From NCBI RefSeq assembly GCF_022699665.1, contig NZ_JALDNB010000008.1, positions 62,001 through 126,000 on the forward strand: 64,000 nt of DNA, in the 5' to 3' direction. The notes beneath the pieces were generated by a model. That model was not told the origin of the DNA. It worked only from the letters and a program-made list of their open reading frames with translations, and made no database searches. Position numbers and translations under genes: made by a program. The stretch is from Chryseobacterium aahli (lineage in GTDB: Bacteria > Bacteroidota > Bacteroidia > Flavobacteriales > Weeksellaceae). Shown one piece after another: positions 34,655-44,494 of the stretch. Numbering within the stretch: position 1 is the first letter of the stretch; every line of letters begins with the position of its first letter.

Positions 34655-35089
34655 TTACAAAATCTTTGCAAGTTCTGGATGGTTGTTTTTTATAGCAATA
34701 TCCTTAGCCGTTTCTCCGTTAGAATTTTTAACAGATTTGCTTGCACCTTTTTTCAGTAGTGCTTTTGCCATATCTATTCTTCCGTAAGTCGCAGCAACTA
34801 TCAAAGGAGTATTGTTGCCACATACTCTGTTGACATCTGTCGTGTTATTGATTAAAAAGGCAAAATTATTTTTTCTTTCATTTCTTACAGCAAGAGAAAG
34901 AAGATCATAAGATCTATCTTTGATATTGAAACATTTATTGTATTCTTGTTGCGTAAATGCTGTTTTAAATTCCTGAAGATTATCAGTTTGGAAGATTTTC
35001 ATTTGGTCTTTGGAGATTTGCTGTGCAAATAATCCGTTTGCGAAAATTGAGATTGCAAGAAGCAAAGTAGCCGATATAATCTTTTTCAT
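34655..35089 (-). CDS. Exported ankyrin-repeat protein
   Basis: A protein of about 144 residues starting at the ATG at 35089, which opens a signal peptide (MKKIISATLLLAISIFANGL, cleaved after FA). A longer frame to 35140 lacks one. The mature part has two ankyrin repeats: NNTPLIVAATYGRIDMAKALLKKGA and NGETAKDIAIKNNHPELAKIL, after a weaker first unit. It is probably periplasmic. It follows the S41 peptidase gene by 51 nt on the same strand, so it may be a periplasmic partner or inhibitor of that peptidase, which is inference. Confidence 0.8.
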   Translation of the reverse strand: MKKIISATLLLAISIFANGLFAQQISKDQMKIFQTDNLQEFKTAFTQQEYNKCFNIKDRSYDLLSLAVRNERKNNFAFLINNTTDVNRVCGNNTPLIVAATYGRIDMAKALLKKGASKSVKNSNGETAKDIAIKNNHPELAKIL

Positions 35090-35140
35090 AAAATTTATTT
35101 TTTTATTAATATACAAATCTAAATATTTTTTTTGATACAT

Positions 35141-37321
35141 TTAATTATTAATCCAATTCATTGCTTTTTCCAAAACTTCGTCCTTATTATTTTTAATTCC
35201 GGCTATGGTAGGTTTTACTTCCACATCAGGAATAATTCCTATTCTTTGGGTTTCTTTTCCGTCGGGATAATAAACTCCAATTCCAGTAATCATCGTTGAA
35301 ATATTTCCAGGCAGAACGAATTCTGAAACATTACCGTCTGCTCCTGCCGTTTGTGAGCCAAAAACTTTTGAGCTTGGACCTGTTCTGAATGCCATTGTAT
35401 GATATTCGGCACTACTCTGAGTAGTTTCATTGATGAGTATGGCAATTTTTCCTTGGTAAGAATTTTTACCGGATCCGGGAATTTCCAAACTTTTTGTAAA
35501 AGTAAAAAGCCCAGGTTGAGTATTGTTTGTATTTGAAAACTTAACAAATTCTGTTGTCTCAGGTTTTAATAGTTTCCCCATTTTTACGGTAACAAAATCT
35601 GATGGATAGCTTCTAAAATCAATGACCAAACCCTTTGTGTCTTTTATTTTTTCAAAGACAGCCGGAAGTTCATCGCCTTTTACACTTCCCATATAAAAAT
35701 AAGCAACATTATTGTCGAGCATTTTGAAAAATTCTTTTCTCTCTCTTGTATATTTTAGCTCAGGACCTGTGTATGTTTTAATTGTTTTTTCTTCTGTTTT
35801 ACCATTTCTTGTCAACTTTATCTTAATGTTTTCGTTATTACTTCTCAATAAATTTCCAGCAACATCTCTCAATTGAGTAGGATAATTGGAACCTGGAATA
35901 TACTTGAGTAAATTATTTACAAAATCTTCCGTTTTTACACCATTAATTTCTGTAATGACATCGCCTTTCTGAATTCCGGCTTCTTTGGCAAAGTTTTCAT
36001 TATAGAAATCATTGACGACAGCTTTGTTTTCTGCAAAAGTTAACTGTAGAGCGGTATATCTTGTCCCGAAAAAATGATGAATCCCTTTGTTGTAATTTGT
36101 GATATCTGCGTGTGTATCTCGTATTCTTGTGATTATTTCAAGGGAAGCTAAGGCGTATTCTGTTTCGTTTTTTGCATTGATAAATTTGGGAATAAATTCC
36201 TTTAAAACATTTTTCCAATCTTCTTCAATGAGATTTTTATATGGAAAATAATACTGAATCATATTCCAATATCTATAAAGCGAAAGCAGGCGGAAACCTT
36301 CATCAGGATAATTCATCTTTTGATAAGGATTTTCATTTTTAAAATCGGGATTTCCTACTTGCCTGAAAAAATCTACATAATAGTTTGCTTGTGGTCTTTT
36401 CGCTTCTTTTAATTTTAAAAGTTCTTCAGAAAGTTCTTTTGAAAAACCTGAATTAGTAATCCAGTTTAGATCGGGTTTAAATTTTATATTTTCCGGCTCA
36501 GAATTTTTTGCAATTTGGTATTTGCCTAAATTTTTGATCCATTGAAGGATAATTTCGTCCCTTTGGTTAAATGCAACCCCTTTTGTCTTTTCGTATATTC
36601 TGAAAAGCTCATAATCCCAATTGTGATTTCCTTCTGCAACACTTGGATGATAGTATTTAAGATAGCCCCAAATAAGTCCTAATTTTGTAAGGTAATCTAC
36701 ATTTTCTTTATCAAGATTTATATTTGAAATTTTTGAGCCGAGATCAAACTCTTTGTCCAGATCAATTTTGGTTAATTTTTTCTCGAAAATTTTAGCATCT
36801 TTAATATCTTTTCCGTCAATCATGATTTTTAGATTGTCAACCCACATTTTTCCTGTGCCAGAAAGTAAAGCACCGAAAACTATCTTTTTGGTATTTTCTG
36901 GAGACATATCAAGCGTTACTTCATATTTTTTCCAGTTATTTGTTCCTTTCAAACCTACTTTTTCCATGTTGTCAAAAGCAATCTCAGGATCTATTCTTAG
37001 CCAAAGACCAGCAAATCCGTCAGAAATATTTTCTGTTTTGATATAACCGGAGAGTGTGATTTTTTTTCCAGCATAGTTTTCCGGAAGTGTGTACATTAAT
37101 GCTTTAAATCCTAAATTTTCTTTTGCATCAAATAAAACCGAAGTTTTTCCTTCTTGTTTTTCTTTTGCATCTGCTAATATTTTTGCAGTGCTGCCTCCAA
37201 ATGTTGTCCATTGAGAAGGAAGATCATTTTCAAAATTTTCAAAATTTAGATTTTCAATTTTTTGCTGTGCAAAAGAATTTAAACCTAACATTAATAAGGC
37301 TGAAATTAAATATTTTTTCAT
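35141..37321 (-). CDS. S41 family (C-terminal processing) peptidase
   Basis: A 726-residue exported peptidase of the tail-specific/tricorn-like S41 family. A signal peptide (to about FAQQ, residue 20) is followed by a beta-rich N-terminal domain resembling carbohydrate-binding modules (to about 170) and a helical domain. A PDZ-like segment reads AGIQKGDVITEING (about 434-447). The catalytic domain has the serine in ETTQSSAEYHTMAF (about 640-653), the usual S41 nucleophile region. It precedes the ankyrin gene in one operon. The substrate is unknown. Confidence 0.88.
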   Translation of the reverse strand: MKKYLISALLMLGLNSFAQQKIENLNFENFENDLPSQWTTFGGSTAKILADAKEKQEGKTSVLFDAKENLGFKALMYTLPENYAGKKITLSGYIKTENISDGFAGLWLRIDPEIAFDNMEKVGLKGTNNWKKYEVTLDMSPENTKKIVFGALLSGTGKMWVDNLKIMIDGKDIKDAKIFEKKLTKIDLDKEFDLGSKISNINLDKENVDYLTKLGLIWGYLKYYHPSVAEGNHNWDYELFRIYEKTKGVAFNQRDEIILQWIKNLGKYQIAKNSEPENIKFKPDLNWITNSGFSKELSEELLKLKEAKRPQANYYVDFFRQVGNPDFKNENPYQKMNYPDEGFRLLSLYRYWNMIQYYFPYKNLIEEDWKNVLKEFIPKFINAKNETEYALASLEIITRIRDTHADITNYNKGIHHFFGTRYTALQLTFAENKAVVNDFYNENFAKEAGIQKGDVITEINGVKTEDFVNNLLKYIPGSNYPTQLRDVAGNLLRSNNENIKIKLTRNGKTEEKTIKTYTGPELKYTRERKEFFKMLDNNVAYFYMGSVKGDELPAVFEKIKDTKGLVIDFRSYPSDFVTVKMGKLLKPETTEFVKFSNTNNTQPGLFTFTKSLEIPGSGKNSYQGKIAILINETTQSSAEYHTMAFRTGPSSKVFGSQTAGADGNVSEFVLPGNISTMITGIGVYYPDGKETQRIGIIPDVEVKPTIAGIKNNKDEVLEKAMNWINN

Positions 37322-37436
37322 AATTGAAGATTTTATTTGAAGGGAGTGAATGATTTTTTAAAAGTGTAGTTTATGCAAATTTTTAAGATACTTGTAGTTT
37401 TATCAATTGAATTTAAAAGTAAACTGTTGAAGAATT

Positions 37437-37643
37437 TTAATCTTTTACGTATTCCAAAAGATCGCCGGGTTGACAATCGAGAATTTTACAGATTGCTTCT
37501 AATGTCGATAATTTCAAGGCTTTTGCCTTCCCCGTTTTTAAAATGGAAAGATTGGCTTGTGTAATTCCTATTTTCTCTGCAAGTTCCTGAGACTGCATTT
37601 TTCTTTTCGCCAACATGACGTCTACGTTGATTATGATTGGCAT
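37437..37643 (-). CDS. XRE-family helix-turn-helix regulator
   Basis: A 68-residue protein that is almost entirely a Cro/CI-type HTH: ELAEKIGITQANLSILKTGKA is the helix-turn-helix, followed by LSTLEAICKILDCQPGDLLEY. It belongs to the YozG-like group. It is 3 nt downstream of the DUF2975 gene, a pairing seen widely in bacteria, which suggests it regulates its own operon with the membrane protein as partner. DNA target not known. Confidence 0.9.
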   Translation of the reverse strand: MPIIINVDVMLAKRKMQSQELAEKIGITQANLSILKTGKAKALKLSTLEAICKILDCQPGDLLEYVKD

Positions 37644-37646
37644 GGT

Positions 37647-38243
37647 TTATATTGTTAAATCGTTTTCTGATTGTAAGTTATAGCCTTTTTTAAAGAATTC
37701 TACAATGAATAAAATGAGAACTCCGAAGAACAAGAAAGGAATGGCAGAAAATGCTGTACTGCCAAAATCGTTGACGCGGAAAATGCTTATAACGATCATT
37801 GCAACTGTATACAGAATATTGAGCAAGCCAAACCTTTTCAGCCAGAGAATAGCTTTTAAATTAAACACTTTTTCGTTGCTGATTTCTTTGAAAATATTAT
37901 AACTGCTGTAAAAAAAAGCAATCATAAAAATACCTCTCACGGTATTGCTGATGTAGGTAGTGAGACTAAAAATACCTGTTATCAAATTCTGAGTAGTAAA
38001 GGGAACATAAAATTTGAACTTCATCAAATCATCAAATTTCGCGGTGTAGTGGTTTTTTGCCCATCCAACATCATTTCCGATGATATAGAAATCTGATAGC
38101 ATCGAATTATTGGTTTTAAAATTATAGTAAGATGTGACATAGCCAATTTGCTCGTAAATAAATTGAGCTGTCAGAATAATAAACAATACAAAAAGGAAAT
38201 AGCTGATGTATTGAGAAAGAGAATTTTTTCCGATGATTTTCAT
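37647..38243 (-). CDS. DUF2975 membrane protein
   Basis: A 198-residue inner-membrane protein with about four hydrophobic segments (near 13-30, 92-112, 136-155 and 162-183), matching the DUF2975 layout. It is followed after 3 nt by an XRE regulator. In other bacteria this pair behaves like a membrane-linked regulatory unit; that part is by analogy. It is divergent from the MATE exporter at 38367, so the 123-nt gap between them carries both promoters. Confidence 0.82.
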   Translation of the reverse strand: MKIIGKNSLSQYISYFLFVLFIILTAQFIYEQIGYVTSYYNFKTNNSMLSDFYIIGNDVGWAKNHYTAKFDDLMKFKFYVPFTTQNLITGIFSLTTYISNTVRGIFMIAFFYSSYNIFKEISNEKVFNLKAILWLKRFGLLNILYTVAMIVISIFRVNDFGSTAFSAIPFLFFGVLILFIVEFFKKGYNLQSENDLTI

Positions 38244-38366
38244 TGTTTTAATATTTTATTATTGCAAATTTATAAATATTTATTGTTTTACGATAATTAA
38301 TTATTAAAATTATTTATTTATAATTGAGTTTATTGAAATCGTATTTTTAAGGCGATTAATTTTAAG

Positions 38367-39761
38367 ATGAAAAAATATTTAAATTTTCTGAAAAAAGCAT
38401 TTAGCGAAGAAGAAACCGATTATACCAAAATCAGTATCAGAAGTGCTGTTCTTCTTTTAGCAATTCCGATGATGCTGGAAATGGCAATGGAATCTGTCTT
38501 TGCTCTGGTTGACCTTTATTTTGTAGGTCATCTCAAAGAAAGTGGTTTTGCCATACAAACCGTTGGTCTTACAGAATCTGTGTTGACCATAATTTATTCC
38601 ATAGCTATCGGAATGAGTATGGCTGCGACTGCAGTTGTGGCAAGAAGAATCGGCGAAAAAAATCCTGAACAAGCATCTAGAAGCGCGGCGCAAGTGATTT
38701 CAGTTTCGTTTGTTGTGACTTCTGTTTTGAGTATATTGGGAGTGGTATATGCAGAAGAAATCTTGATTTTGATGGGTTCAAAACCGGATGCTGCAGCATA
38801 CGGAAAAGATTTTACAAGAATTATGATGGGAAGCAGCGTGATTATCATGCTGTTATTTTTAATCAACGGAATTTTCAGAGGTGCAGGAAATGCTGCCATC
38901 GCCATGAAAAGTTTGTGGATTGCCAATATTGCTAACATTATTTTTTGTCCGATTTTGATAAGAGGCTTAGGTCCGATTCCTGCAATGGGATTAACTGGAG
39001 CTGCGGTTGCAACAACTATCGGAAGAAGTACAGGCGTTCTTTATCAGTTGTATCATATTTTTATTGCTGATTCTTTGGTGAGAATCAAAACAATTTATTT
39101 TAAACCTGATTTTAAATTAATCATGTCCATCATAAAAATTGCCATGCCCGGAATATTTCAGTTTGTTATCGCCTCATGTAGCTGGATTTTTCTTGCAAAA
39201 TTGGTCGCAACAACCGGAGGTGAAGATGCTTCTGCAGGTTATCAGACAGCACTTAGATTAATGATGTTCTTTATGCTTCCTGCCTGGGGATTAAGTAATG
39301 CGGCTTCAACTTTAGTCGGACAAAATATGGGTGCGGGTGAAATGATCCGTGCAGAACAGTCTGTCATGAAAACCGTAAAGTACAATGTTATTTTCATGCT
39401 TTTGGTGAGTTTGCTGTTTTTAATTCTTGGCGATTTCCTTGTTGGTTTTTTCACTGAGCAGATTGAAATAAAAAATTATGCTAAAAATGCATTACACATA
39501 ATGAGTATCGGTTTTGTGTTTTATGGAATAGGAATGGTAACCATTAATGCTTTCAATGGAGCAGGAGATACGTGGACACCAACTTGGCTCAATTTTTTCG
39601 GATTTTGGATGTTTCAGATTCCTTTGGCTTATGTGTTGTCAAAATATTTTGAAATGGGTCCGAAAGGAGTTTTTATTTCAATTCCTGTGGCAGAAACATT
39701 GATAACAATCATTGCTTTTATTTTATTTAAAAAAGGAAAATGGAAGAATGTGAAAGTGTAA
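38367..39761 (+). CDS. MATE family efflux transporter
   Basis: A 464-residue transporter of the MATE (multidrug and toxic compound extrusion) family, which uses a Na+ or H+ gradient to export organic cations. About twelve membrane helices are visible. The first conserved block reads LAIPMMLEMAMESVFALVDLYFVG, and a mirrored block GIFQFVIASCSWIFLAKLVA lies in the second half. It is monocistronic and divergent from the HTH/DUF2975 pair. Confidence 0.92.
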   Translation: MKKYLNFLKKAFSEEETDYTKISIRSAVLLLAIPMMLEMAMESVFALVDLYFVGHLKESGFAIQTVGLTESVLTIIYSIAIGMSMAATAVVARRIGEKNPEQASRSAAQVISVSFVVTSVLSILGVVYAEEILILMGSKPDAAAYGKDFTRIMMGSSVIIMLLFLINGIFRGAGNAAIAMKSLWIANIANIIFCPILIRGLGPIPAMGLTGAAVATTIGRSTGVLYQLYHIFIADSLVRIKTIYFKPDFKLIMSIIKIAMPGIFQFVIASCSWIFLAKLVATTGGEDASAGYQTALRLMMFFMLPAWGLSNAASTLVGQNMGAGEMIRAEQSVMKTVKYNVIFMLLVSLLFLILGDFLVGFFTEQIEIKNYAKNALHIMSIGFVFYGIGMVTINAFNGAGDTWTPTWLNFFGFWMFQIPLAYVLSKYFEMGPKGVFISIPVAETLITIIAFILFKKGKWKNVKV

Positions 39762-39849
39762 CTTATTTATTATAATATATTTAACTGCAAAATCTTTTGA
39801 CTTCTTGTTGTTAATGTGTAACTTGTGAAGAATAACAAATTATAATATT

Positions 39850-39969
39850 ATGGGAAAAGGAGACAGAAAGTCAAGAAAAGGGAAAATCATCTTAGGAAGC
39901 TACGGAAAGAAAAGACCTAGAAAAGCTTCAAAAGCTTATCCAGCAGCTGCTGAAAAGTCAAAAGACTAA
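39850..39969 (+). CDS. Small ribosomal protein THX (bTHX)
   Basis: A 39-residue, very basic protein beginning MGKGDRKSRKGKIILGSYGK and then KRPRKASKAY, which is the pattern of the 30S subunit protein THX. It binds at the top of the 30S head in the species where it has been seen. The short gene has its own terminator 4 nt after the stop. Identification is from the sequence; recognition is strong despite the length. Confidence 0.9.
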   Translation: MGKGDRKSRKGKIILGSYGKKRPRKASKAYPAAAEKSKD

Positions 39970-39972
39970 AAT

Positions 39973-40008
39973 AAAAATGACCGAAGAATAATCTCCGGTC
40001 ATTTTTTT
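39973..40008. terminator. Bidirectional terminator between the THX and DUF937 genes
   Basis: AAAATGACCG pairs with CGGTCATTTT, with T runs on both strands. It ends the rightward THX gene and the leftward DUF937 gene. Confidence 0.88.
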
Positions 40009-40023
40009 ATGTTTAAAATGAGC

Positions 40024-40683
40024 TTATTTTCCTCCGAAAAGTCCTCCAAGTAGATCTCCCAACCCACCTTGTTGCTGTTTTTGCTGTTGTCCACCGCCTC
40101 CGAGTACACTTCCTAAAATATCATTCAAAGGATTTCCTGAAGATTGTGATTGTCCGCCGCCTAAAACACTTCCCAAAATATCATTCAAAGGACTAGATTG
40201 TTGCTGCTGAGCCTGATTTTGAGCACCTCCCAAAATTCCTCCAAGAAGATCACCAAGGCCACCGGCTCCCACATTATTCTGTTGCTTTTCTTTCCCTATG
40301 TAACCCATGATTACTGGAGCAAGCATCGCCAAAATGGGTCCGATTTTGTCAATAGAAATTCCGGTATTCTGAGATAATTGGTTTTCTACATTGTTTTTTT
40401 GATTTCCGAAAACGTGAGAAAGAATAGATCCACCTTCGTCTTGTCTGTTGTCAAGTTGAGATGTATCATCTAAAATACTTCCGTCATGGTCTTTATCTAA
40501 AGCATTGTTCAAAGCTTCTGCTTCTTTCGCATCCTGAGATTTATTTCTAAGGTAAGAAATTACAAGTGGGGTAGCCACTGCCAGAAGTGCAATAATCTGG
40601 TTCTTGCTGATACCGAATTTGTTCTCGGCCTGCTCTGCAACCTGATTTCCTGTGTTTCCTGTCAAAAGGTCAATTAGACTCAT
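40024..40683 (-). CDS. DUF937 domain protein
   Basis: A 219-residue protein. The N-terminal half is the helical DUF937 domain (MSLIDLLTGNTGNQVAEQAE, then IIALLAVATPLVISYL near 29-44). The C-terminal half is Gln/Gly-rich, with the unit PLNDILGSVLGGG repeated twice and related GLGDLLGG units on either side. Domain members are YidB-like; the function is unknown. No signal peptide. The tail looks disordered or self-associating, and its repeats could vary in number between strains. Confidence 0.88.
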   Translation of the reverse strand: MSLIDLLTGNTGNQVAEQAENKFGISKNQIIALLAVATPLVISYLRNKSQDAKEAEALNNALDKDHDGSILDDTSQLDNRQDEGGSILSHVFGNQKNNVENQLSQNTGISIDKIGPILAMLAPVIMGYIGKEKQQNNVGAGGLGDLLGGILGGAQNQAQQQQSSPLNDILGSVLGGGQSQSSGNPLNDILGSVLGGGGQQQKQQQGGLGDLLGGLFGGK

Positions 40684-40804
40684 TGTTTGTGTTTATTTTA
40701 TTTGTTAGAATATCAAAGTTATCAAAAAAAAATATACCACAAATGATTATGATATATTTTTTATTTAATTCTGAAATTATTCTGTAACTATTTGATATTG
40801 AGTG

Positions 40805-41314
40805 TTAATTTTTAAAAATAGGAACGTTTGAACATGCTTCCCCAAACATCAATGATTTTACAATCGGCTTCAATTGCTCAACTAATTCTATATAAGCATT
40901 TTCAGGAATTTCTTTATCAGAACAGCCTTTTACCAAAACTCTTTTGTCTTTCAAATCATCAAAATCATGTGTTTGAATTGCATTATGCATCAAAAGAACT
41001 TCCAGATCTTCTTTATTTCCGAAAATTATCTTTTTTGTAACATCGGTTAATTTTGCAGTAATAAGAAAATATGCCCAAAGCGGAACAATTGCATCTGCAG
41101 AATTGTAGATGTAAACATATTGATCTTTGTACTCTTCAGGATTGATAGCTGCCACTTTTTCACGGAAGTCCTTTTCCTTCAAAATCATTTCCATGAAAAG
41201 AAAATCTTTCAAATCAATTCCTTTTCTGATGCCTTTCGGAACCAAATCTGTAAGGTCAAAATTCACCAATCCGCTAGACGCAACTTTATTTTTTATTTCA
41301 AATTCTTCTGACAT
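40805..41314 (-). CDS. DUF2480 family protein
   Basis: A 169-residue cytosolic protein of the DUF2480 family, restricted to Bacteroidota. Recognisable parts are SGLVNFDLTDLVPKG near residue 14, VYIYNSADAIVPLWAYFLI in the centre (about 77-95), and CSDKEIPENAYIELV near 131-145. It is probably a single-domain protein of unknown role. It is divergent from lpxB with about 100 nt between. Confidence 0.88.
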   Translation of the reverse strand: MSEEFEIKNKVASSGLVNFDLTDLVPKGIRKGIDLKDFLFMEMILKEKDFREKVAAINPEEYKDQYVYIYNSADAIVPLWAYFLITAKLTDVTKKIIFGNKEDLEVLLMHNAIQTHDFDDLKDKRVLVKGCSDKEIPENAYIELVEQLKPIVKSLMFGEACSNVPIFKN

Positions 41315-41416
41315 TTTTTATCATTATCTTTGAAGCAAATTTACTCAATTATTATTTGAATTTTGATGTTTGAAACTGTTGTTTCAATAGATAAAATCAT
41401 TTATCAATTATCGTTC

Positions 41417-42523
41417 ATGAAATACTATATCATTGCAGGTGAAGCTTCCGGAGATTTGCACGGAAGTAATTTAATGAAATCCTTAAAGAAAAAAGATCCC
41501 AACGCAGAATTCAGGTTTTGGGGAGGTGATTTGATGGAAAAACAAGGTGGAACTTTGGTAAAACATTATCGTGATCTCGCTTTCATGGGGTTTCTTGAGG
41601 TTGCAATGAATTTAAAAACAATTTTAAATAATATTAAATTCTGTAAAGCCGATATTAAAAATAATATTCCAGAGGTTTTGATTTTAGTTGATTATCCGGG
41701 TTTCAATTTAAGAATCGCAAAGTTTGCTAAAGAACTTGGGATTAAAGTGGTTTATTATATTTCGCCTCAACTTTGGGCATGGAAGGAAGGTAGAGTAGAA
41801 ACCATCAAAAAATATGTAGATGAGATGATGGTTATTCTTCCTTTTGAAGAAGATTTTTATCATAAACATAACGTAAAATCTCATTTTGTAGGACATCCTT
41901 TGCTTGATGCAATTTCGACACTGCAAGATATTGATATTGAATATTTTAAAAAAGAAAATAACTTAAACGAAAAAGAAATTATCGCATTGCTTCCAGGTTC
42001 CAGAAAGCAGGAAGTTGAAAAGATGTTGGAGATTATGCTTTCGGTACGCCCTTATTTTAAAGATTATCAGTTCGTTATCGCGGGAGCTCCAAGTCTTGAA
42101 AAGGATTTTTATCAGAAATATGTGGACGGAAATGTGCATTTTGTGTCCAACAGAACCTATGATTTGTTAAGATGTTCTAAAGCTGCATTGGTAACCTCTG
42201 GAACAGCGACTCTTGAGACGGCATTATTAAATGTTCCGGAAGTTGTTTGCTACCGTGGAAGCAAGGTTTCTTATGCGATTGCAAAAAGATTGGTGAAGCA
42301 TATCAAATATATTTCGCTCGTCAATCTAATTATGGATAAAGAAGTGGTTAAAGAATTGATTCAAAGTGAATTAAATACTAAAAGTCTTGTTGAGCAATTA
42401 AAATTAATTCTTGAAGGCGAATCAAGGAATTTGATGCTCAAAGAGTACGAAACTTTACGTACAAAGCTTGGGGGTAAAGGTGCAAGCGATAATGCTGCAG
42501 ATATTATTCTGAAAATTAAATAA
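41417..42523 (+). CDS. lpxB: Lipid-A-disaccharide synthase
   Basis: LpxB (family GT19) joins UDP-2,3-diacylglucosamine and lipid X into lipid A disaccharide. The start is the ATG at 41417 (MKYYIIAGEASGDLHGSNL); the frame runs upstream to 41363 but lacks conserved residues there. The 368-residue product shows the GEASGDLHG motif, DYPGFNLRIAK, YYISPQLWAWKEGR, and the C-terminal LLPGSRKQEVEKM and TSGTATLETALL, all of which are typical. A -7-like TATCTTTG at 41325-41332 lies upstream. Confidence 0.95.
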   Translation: MKYYIIAGEASGDLHGSNLMKSLKKKDPNAEFRFWGGDLMEKQGGTLVKHYRDLAFMGFLEVAMNLKTILNNIKFCKADIKNNIPEVLILVDYPGFNLRIAKFAKELGIKVVYYISPQLWAWKEGRVETIKKYVDEMMVILPFEEDFYHKHNVKSHFVGHPLLDAISTLQDIDIEYFKKENNLNEKEIIALLPGSRKQEVEKMLEIMLSVRPYFKDYQFVIAGAPSLEKDFYQKYVDGNVHFVSNRTYDLLRCSKAALVTSGTATLETALLNVPEVVCYRGSKVSYAIAKRLVKHIKYISLVNLIMDKEVVKELIQSELNTKSLVEQLKLILEGESRNLMLKEYETLRTKLGGKGASDNAADIILKIK

Positions 42524-42580
42524 ACTTTTTACGAAAGATTTTCATTTTTTTATTACTTTAGTAGTACAAATTGATGAAAA

Positions 42581-44350
42581 TTGAACCGACAGCCATTGCT
42601 AATATTAGTTTGCTGCTTTATTCTTGGAATTTTATTTCAGGATTATTTTTCTCTTAAACAAAATTTCATTCTTACTGTTGCAATTTTCTGCTTCTTGATT
42701 ACGATTTCTACATTCATCAAATCATTTTTTATCTCGAAATTCAATTCAATATTACTTGGGTTATTCTTTTTCGGATTGGGAATCTGTTTACATTATTTAA
42801 ATTTTCAAAACGCTTCTCAAGTTTCATTTAAATCAAATGAAAACATTGTTTTTAAGATTTCTAAAAAATTAAATTCAACAGAAAAAAATAAAAAATACGA
42901 AGCAATTGTACAGATTGGAAAAGAAACTTTTAATTCGGTTGTGTTAATTCAAAAAGAGAGTAAAGAGCTTGATTTCGAGCATTATTATAAAGCTGAAGCT
43001 TATGTAAGCCTACCTCAATCTCCGCAATATGATTTTCAGTTTGATTATGCAAAATATCTTCATCGGAAAAACATTTTTTATCAATGTTATATTAATGATG
43101 AGGTAAGTTCAGTAATAAGAAATGATTTGTCTTTTGGTGAAAAAATCAGTCAGAAAAGACTGGAAGTTTTAAAGGAAATTAATCATTCTGAAATGTCGCC
43201 GAAAAGTCAGGAATTTTTAAAAGGAATTATTCTGGCGGATCGCACAGAGATTGATTCGGAAACTTTGCAGGATTTTAACCGTTCGGGATTGGTGCATTTT
43301 CTTGCGATTTCCGGGACTCATGTTGTTGTTATTTTCGGGATGCTCTATTTTGTTTTAATGAAAATTTTGCCGTTAAGATTCCGAAAATCTGTAATCATTT
43401 TAAGTTTGGCTTTCATTTGGTTTTTTGCTTTGTTTATCGGTTTTGGGAGCTCGGTAATACGTTCTTGTATTATGCTTACGGTGTATTTTGTCTATGTATT
43501 GGTTCAGCGAAAACCTGATTTATTACATTCTTTGGCTTTATCTGCTTTCATTATTTTGATGATTGATACGCAGCAGTTTTTTGATGTTGGATTTCAGTTG
43601 AGTTTTCTGGCAGTTTTCGGGATTTTCTGGCTCAATCAGCCGATTTTAAAATATTTGCCAAGGCAAGATAATTATTTCAAAAAGATCATTTTCAACACGG
43701 TTTCTATTTCGATTTCTGCTCAATTGGTAACCCTGCCATTGGTTTTGTACTACTTTCATCAATTTTCTTTTATTTCAATTGTTGCTAATTTTTTCATCGT
43801 TCCATTCTCGGAGATAATTATCATTCTTTCGTTTTTAATGACAGGTTTGATGGCTTTGGGATTAGATTTCGGTATTATAAATTCGGGTTACAATTTCATC
43901 ATCGATTTACTGTTAAAAATAATTCATTGGTTTGCTGATTTTGAATCTTTGTTTTTTGAAAACATCTCAATGAATTTCGTTGAGGTTGCCATACTTTTTA
44001 TTGTCATTTATCTTTTGAGATTCGTGATTGTTAAATTTAATGCTAAAAGATTTGCGCAATTTTCTTTGGCAATTTTCTTCTTTTTTATTTTGAGAATTTC
44101 GTTTACAATTTATGAGAATCAAAAAGAAGAAATTTTGGTTCATCAATATAGAAAAAGTAATGTCGTTTCAGTTAAAAAAGGAAATGCAGCCTGTTTTTGG
44201 ATTCAATACTGGGATGACGAAAAGAAAATTCGGCAATATATTATTAATCCTTACGTGTCTTCTCGAAGGGTGAAAAATTTTAAGATTAAACAACTTCCTG
44301 CTTTATCAGAAAAAGTGGTTTTTAATAACCAAGTTTATAATTTAAAATAA
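42581..44350 (+). CDS. ComEC/Rec2 family competence-type membrane protein
   Basis: A 589-residue polytopic membrane protein of the ComEC/Rec2 family, whose members form the DNA channel in natural transformation. The start is TTG at 42581 (an in-frame stop precedes it). The N-terminal part is a soluble domain after two or three helices, and the competence core has the LVHFLAISGTHVVVIFGML motif (about 241-259) and a helix-rich channel domain. The C-terminal metallo-beta-lactamase nuclease domain found in full-length ComEC is absent, as in other Bacteroidota. Role in uptake is not proven. Confidence 0.88.
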   Translation: MNRQPLLILVCCFILGILFQDYFSLKQNFILTVAIFCFLITISTFIKSFFISKFNSILLGLFFFGLGICLHYLNFQNASQVSFKSNENIVFKISKKLNSTEKNKKYEAIVQIGKETFNSVVLIQKESKELDFEHYYKAEAYVSLPQSPQYDFQFDYAKYLHRKNIFYQCYINDEVSSVIRNDLSFGEKISQKRLEVLKEINHSEMSPKSQEFLKGIILADRTEIDSETLQDFNRSGLVHFLAISGTHVVVIFGMLYFVLMKILPLRFRKSVIILSLAFIWFFALFIGFGSSVIRSCIMLTVYFVYVLVQRKPDLLHSLALSAFIILMIDTQQFFDVGFQLSFLAVFGIFWLNQPILKYLPRQDNYFKKIIFNTVSISISAQLVTLPLVLYYFHQFSFISIVANFFIVPFSEIIIILSFLMTGLMALGLDFGIINSGYNFIIDLLLKIIHWFADFESLFFENISMNFVEVAILFIVIYLLRFVIVKFNAKRFAQFSLAIFFFFILRISFTIYENQKEEILVHQYRKSNVVSVKKGNAACFWIQYWDDEKKIRQYIINPYVSSRRVKNFKIKQLPALSEKVVFNNQVYNLK

Positions 44351-44424
44351 TATCGATTTTTTAAATTTTTCTCGCATTTTCAATATATTCCATAGTTATT
44401 TAGAAAGATTACAAACTGCCTAAT

Positions 44425-44447
44425 AGTGAGATTTCTCACTTTTTAGT
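44425..44447 (+). terminator. Weak terminator of the ComEC gene
   Basis: AGTGAG, an ATTT loop, then CTCACT and T residues. It lies just before the sdhC promoter boxes and could instead be an operator. Confidence 0.55.
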
Positions 44448-44470
44448 TTTGTTAACATTCCTTAATTTTG
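44444..44470 (+). promoter_or_regulatory. Two TAnnTTTG boxes upstream of sdhC
   Basis: TAGTTTTG at 44444-44451 and TAATTTTG at 44463-44470 both fit the -7 consensus. The second ends 24 nt before the sdhC ATG at 44495. No clear -33 TTTG at standard spacing. Confidence 0.4.
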
Positions 44471-44494
44471 TGGAAAATCAAATTTAAACTCAAT

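Noticed and set aside
42581..44350. ComEC as a truncated pseudogene because it lacks the beta-lactamase-like domain
   Set aside because: Shorter ComEC proteins without that domain are known in this phylum and the competence core is complete with no internal stop.
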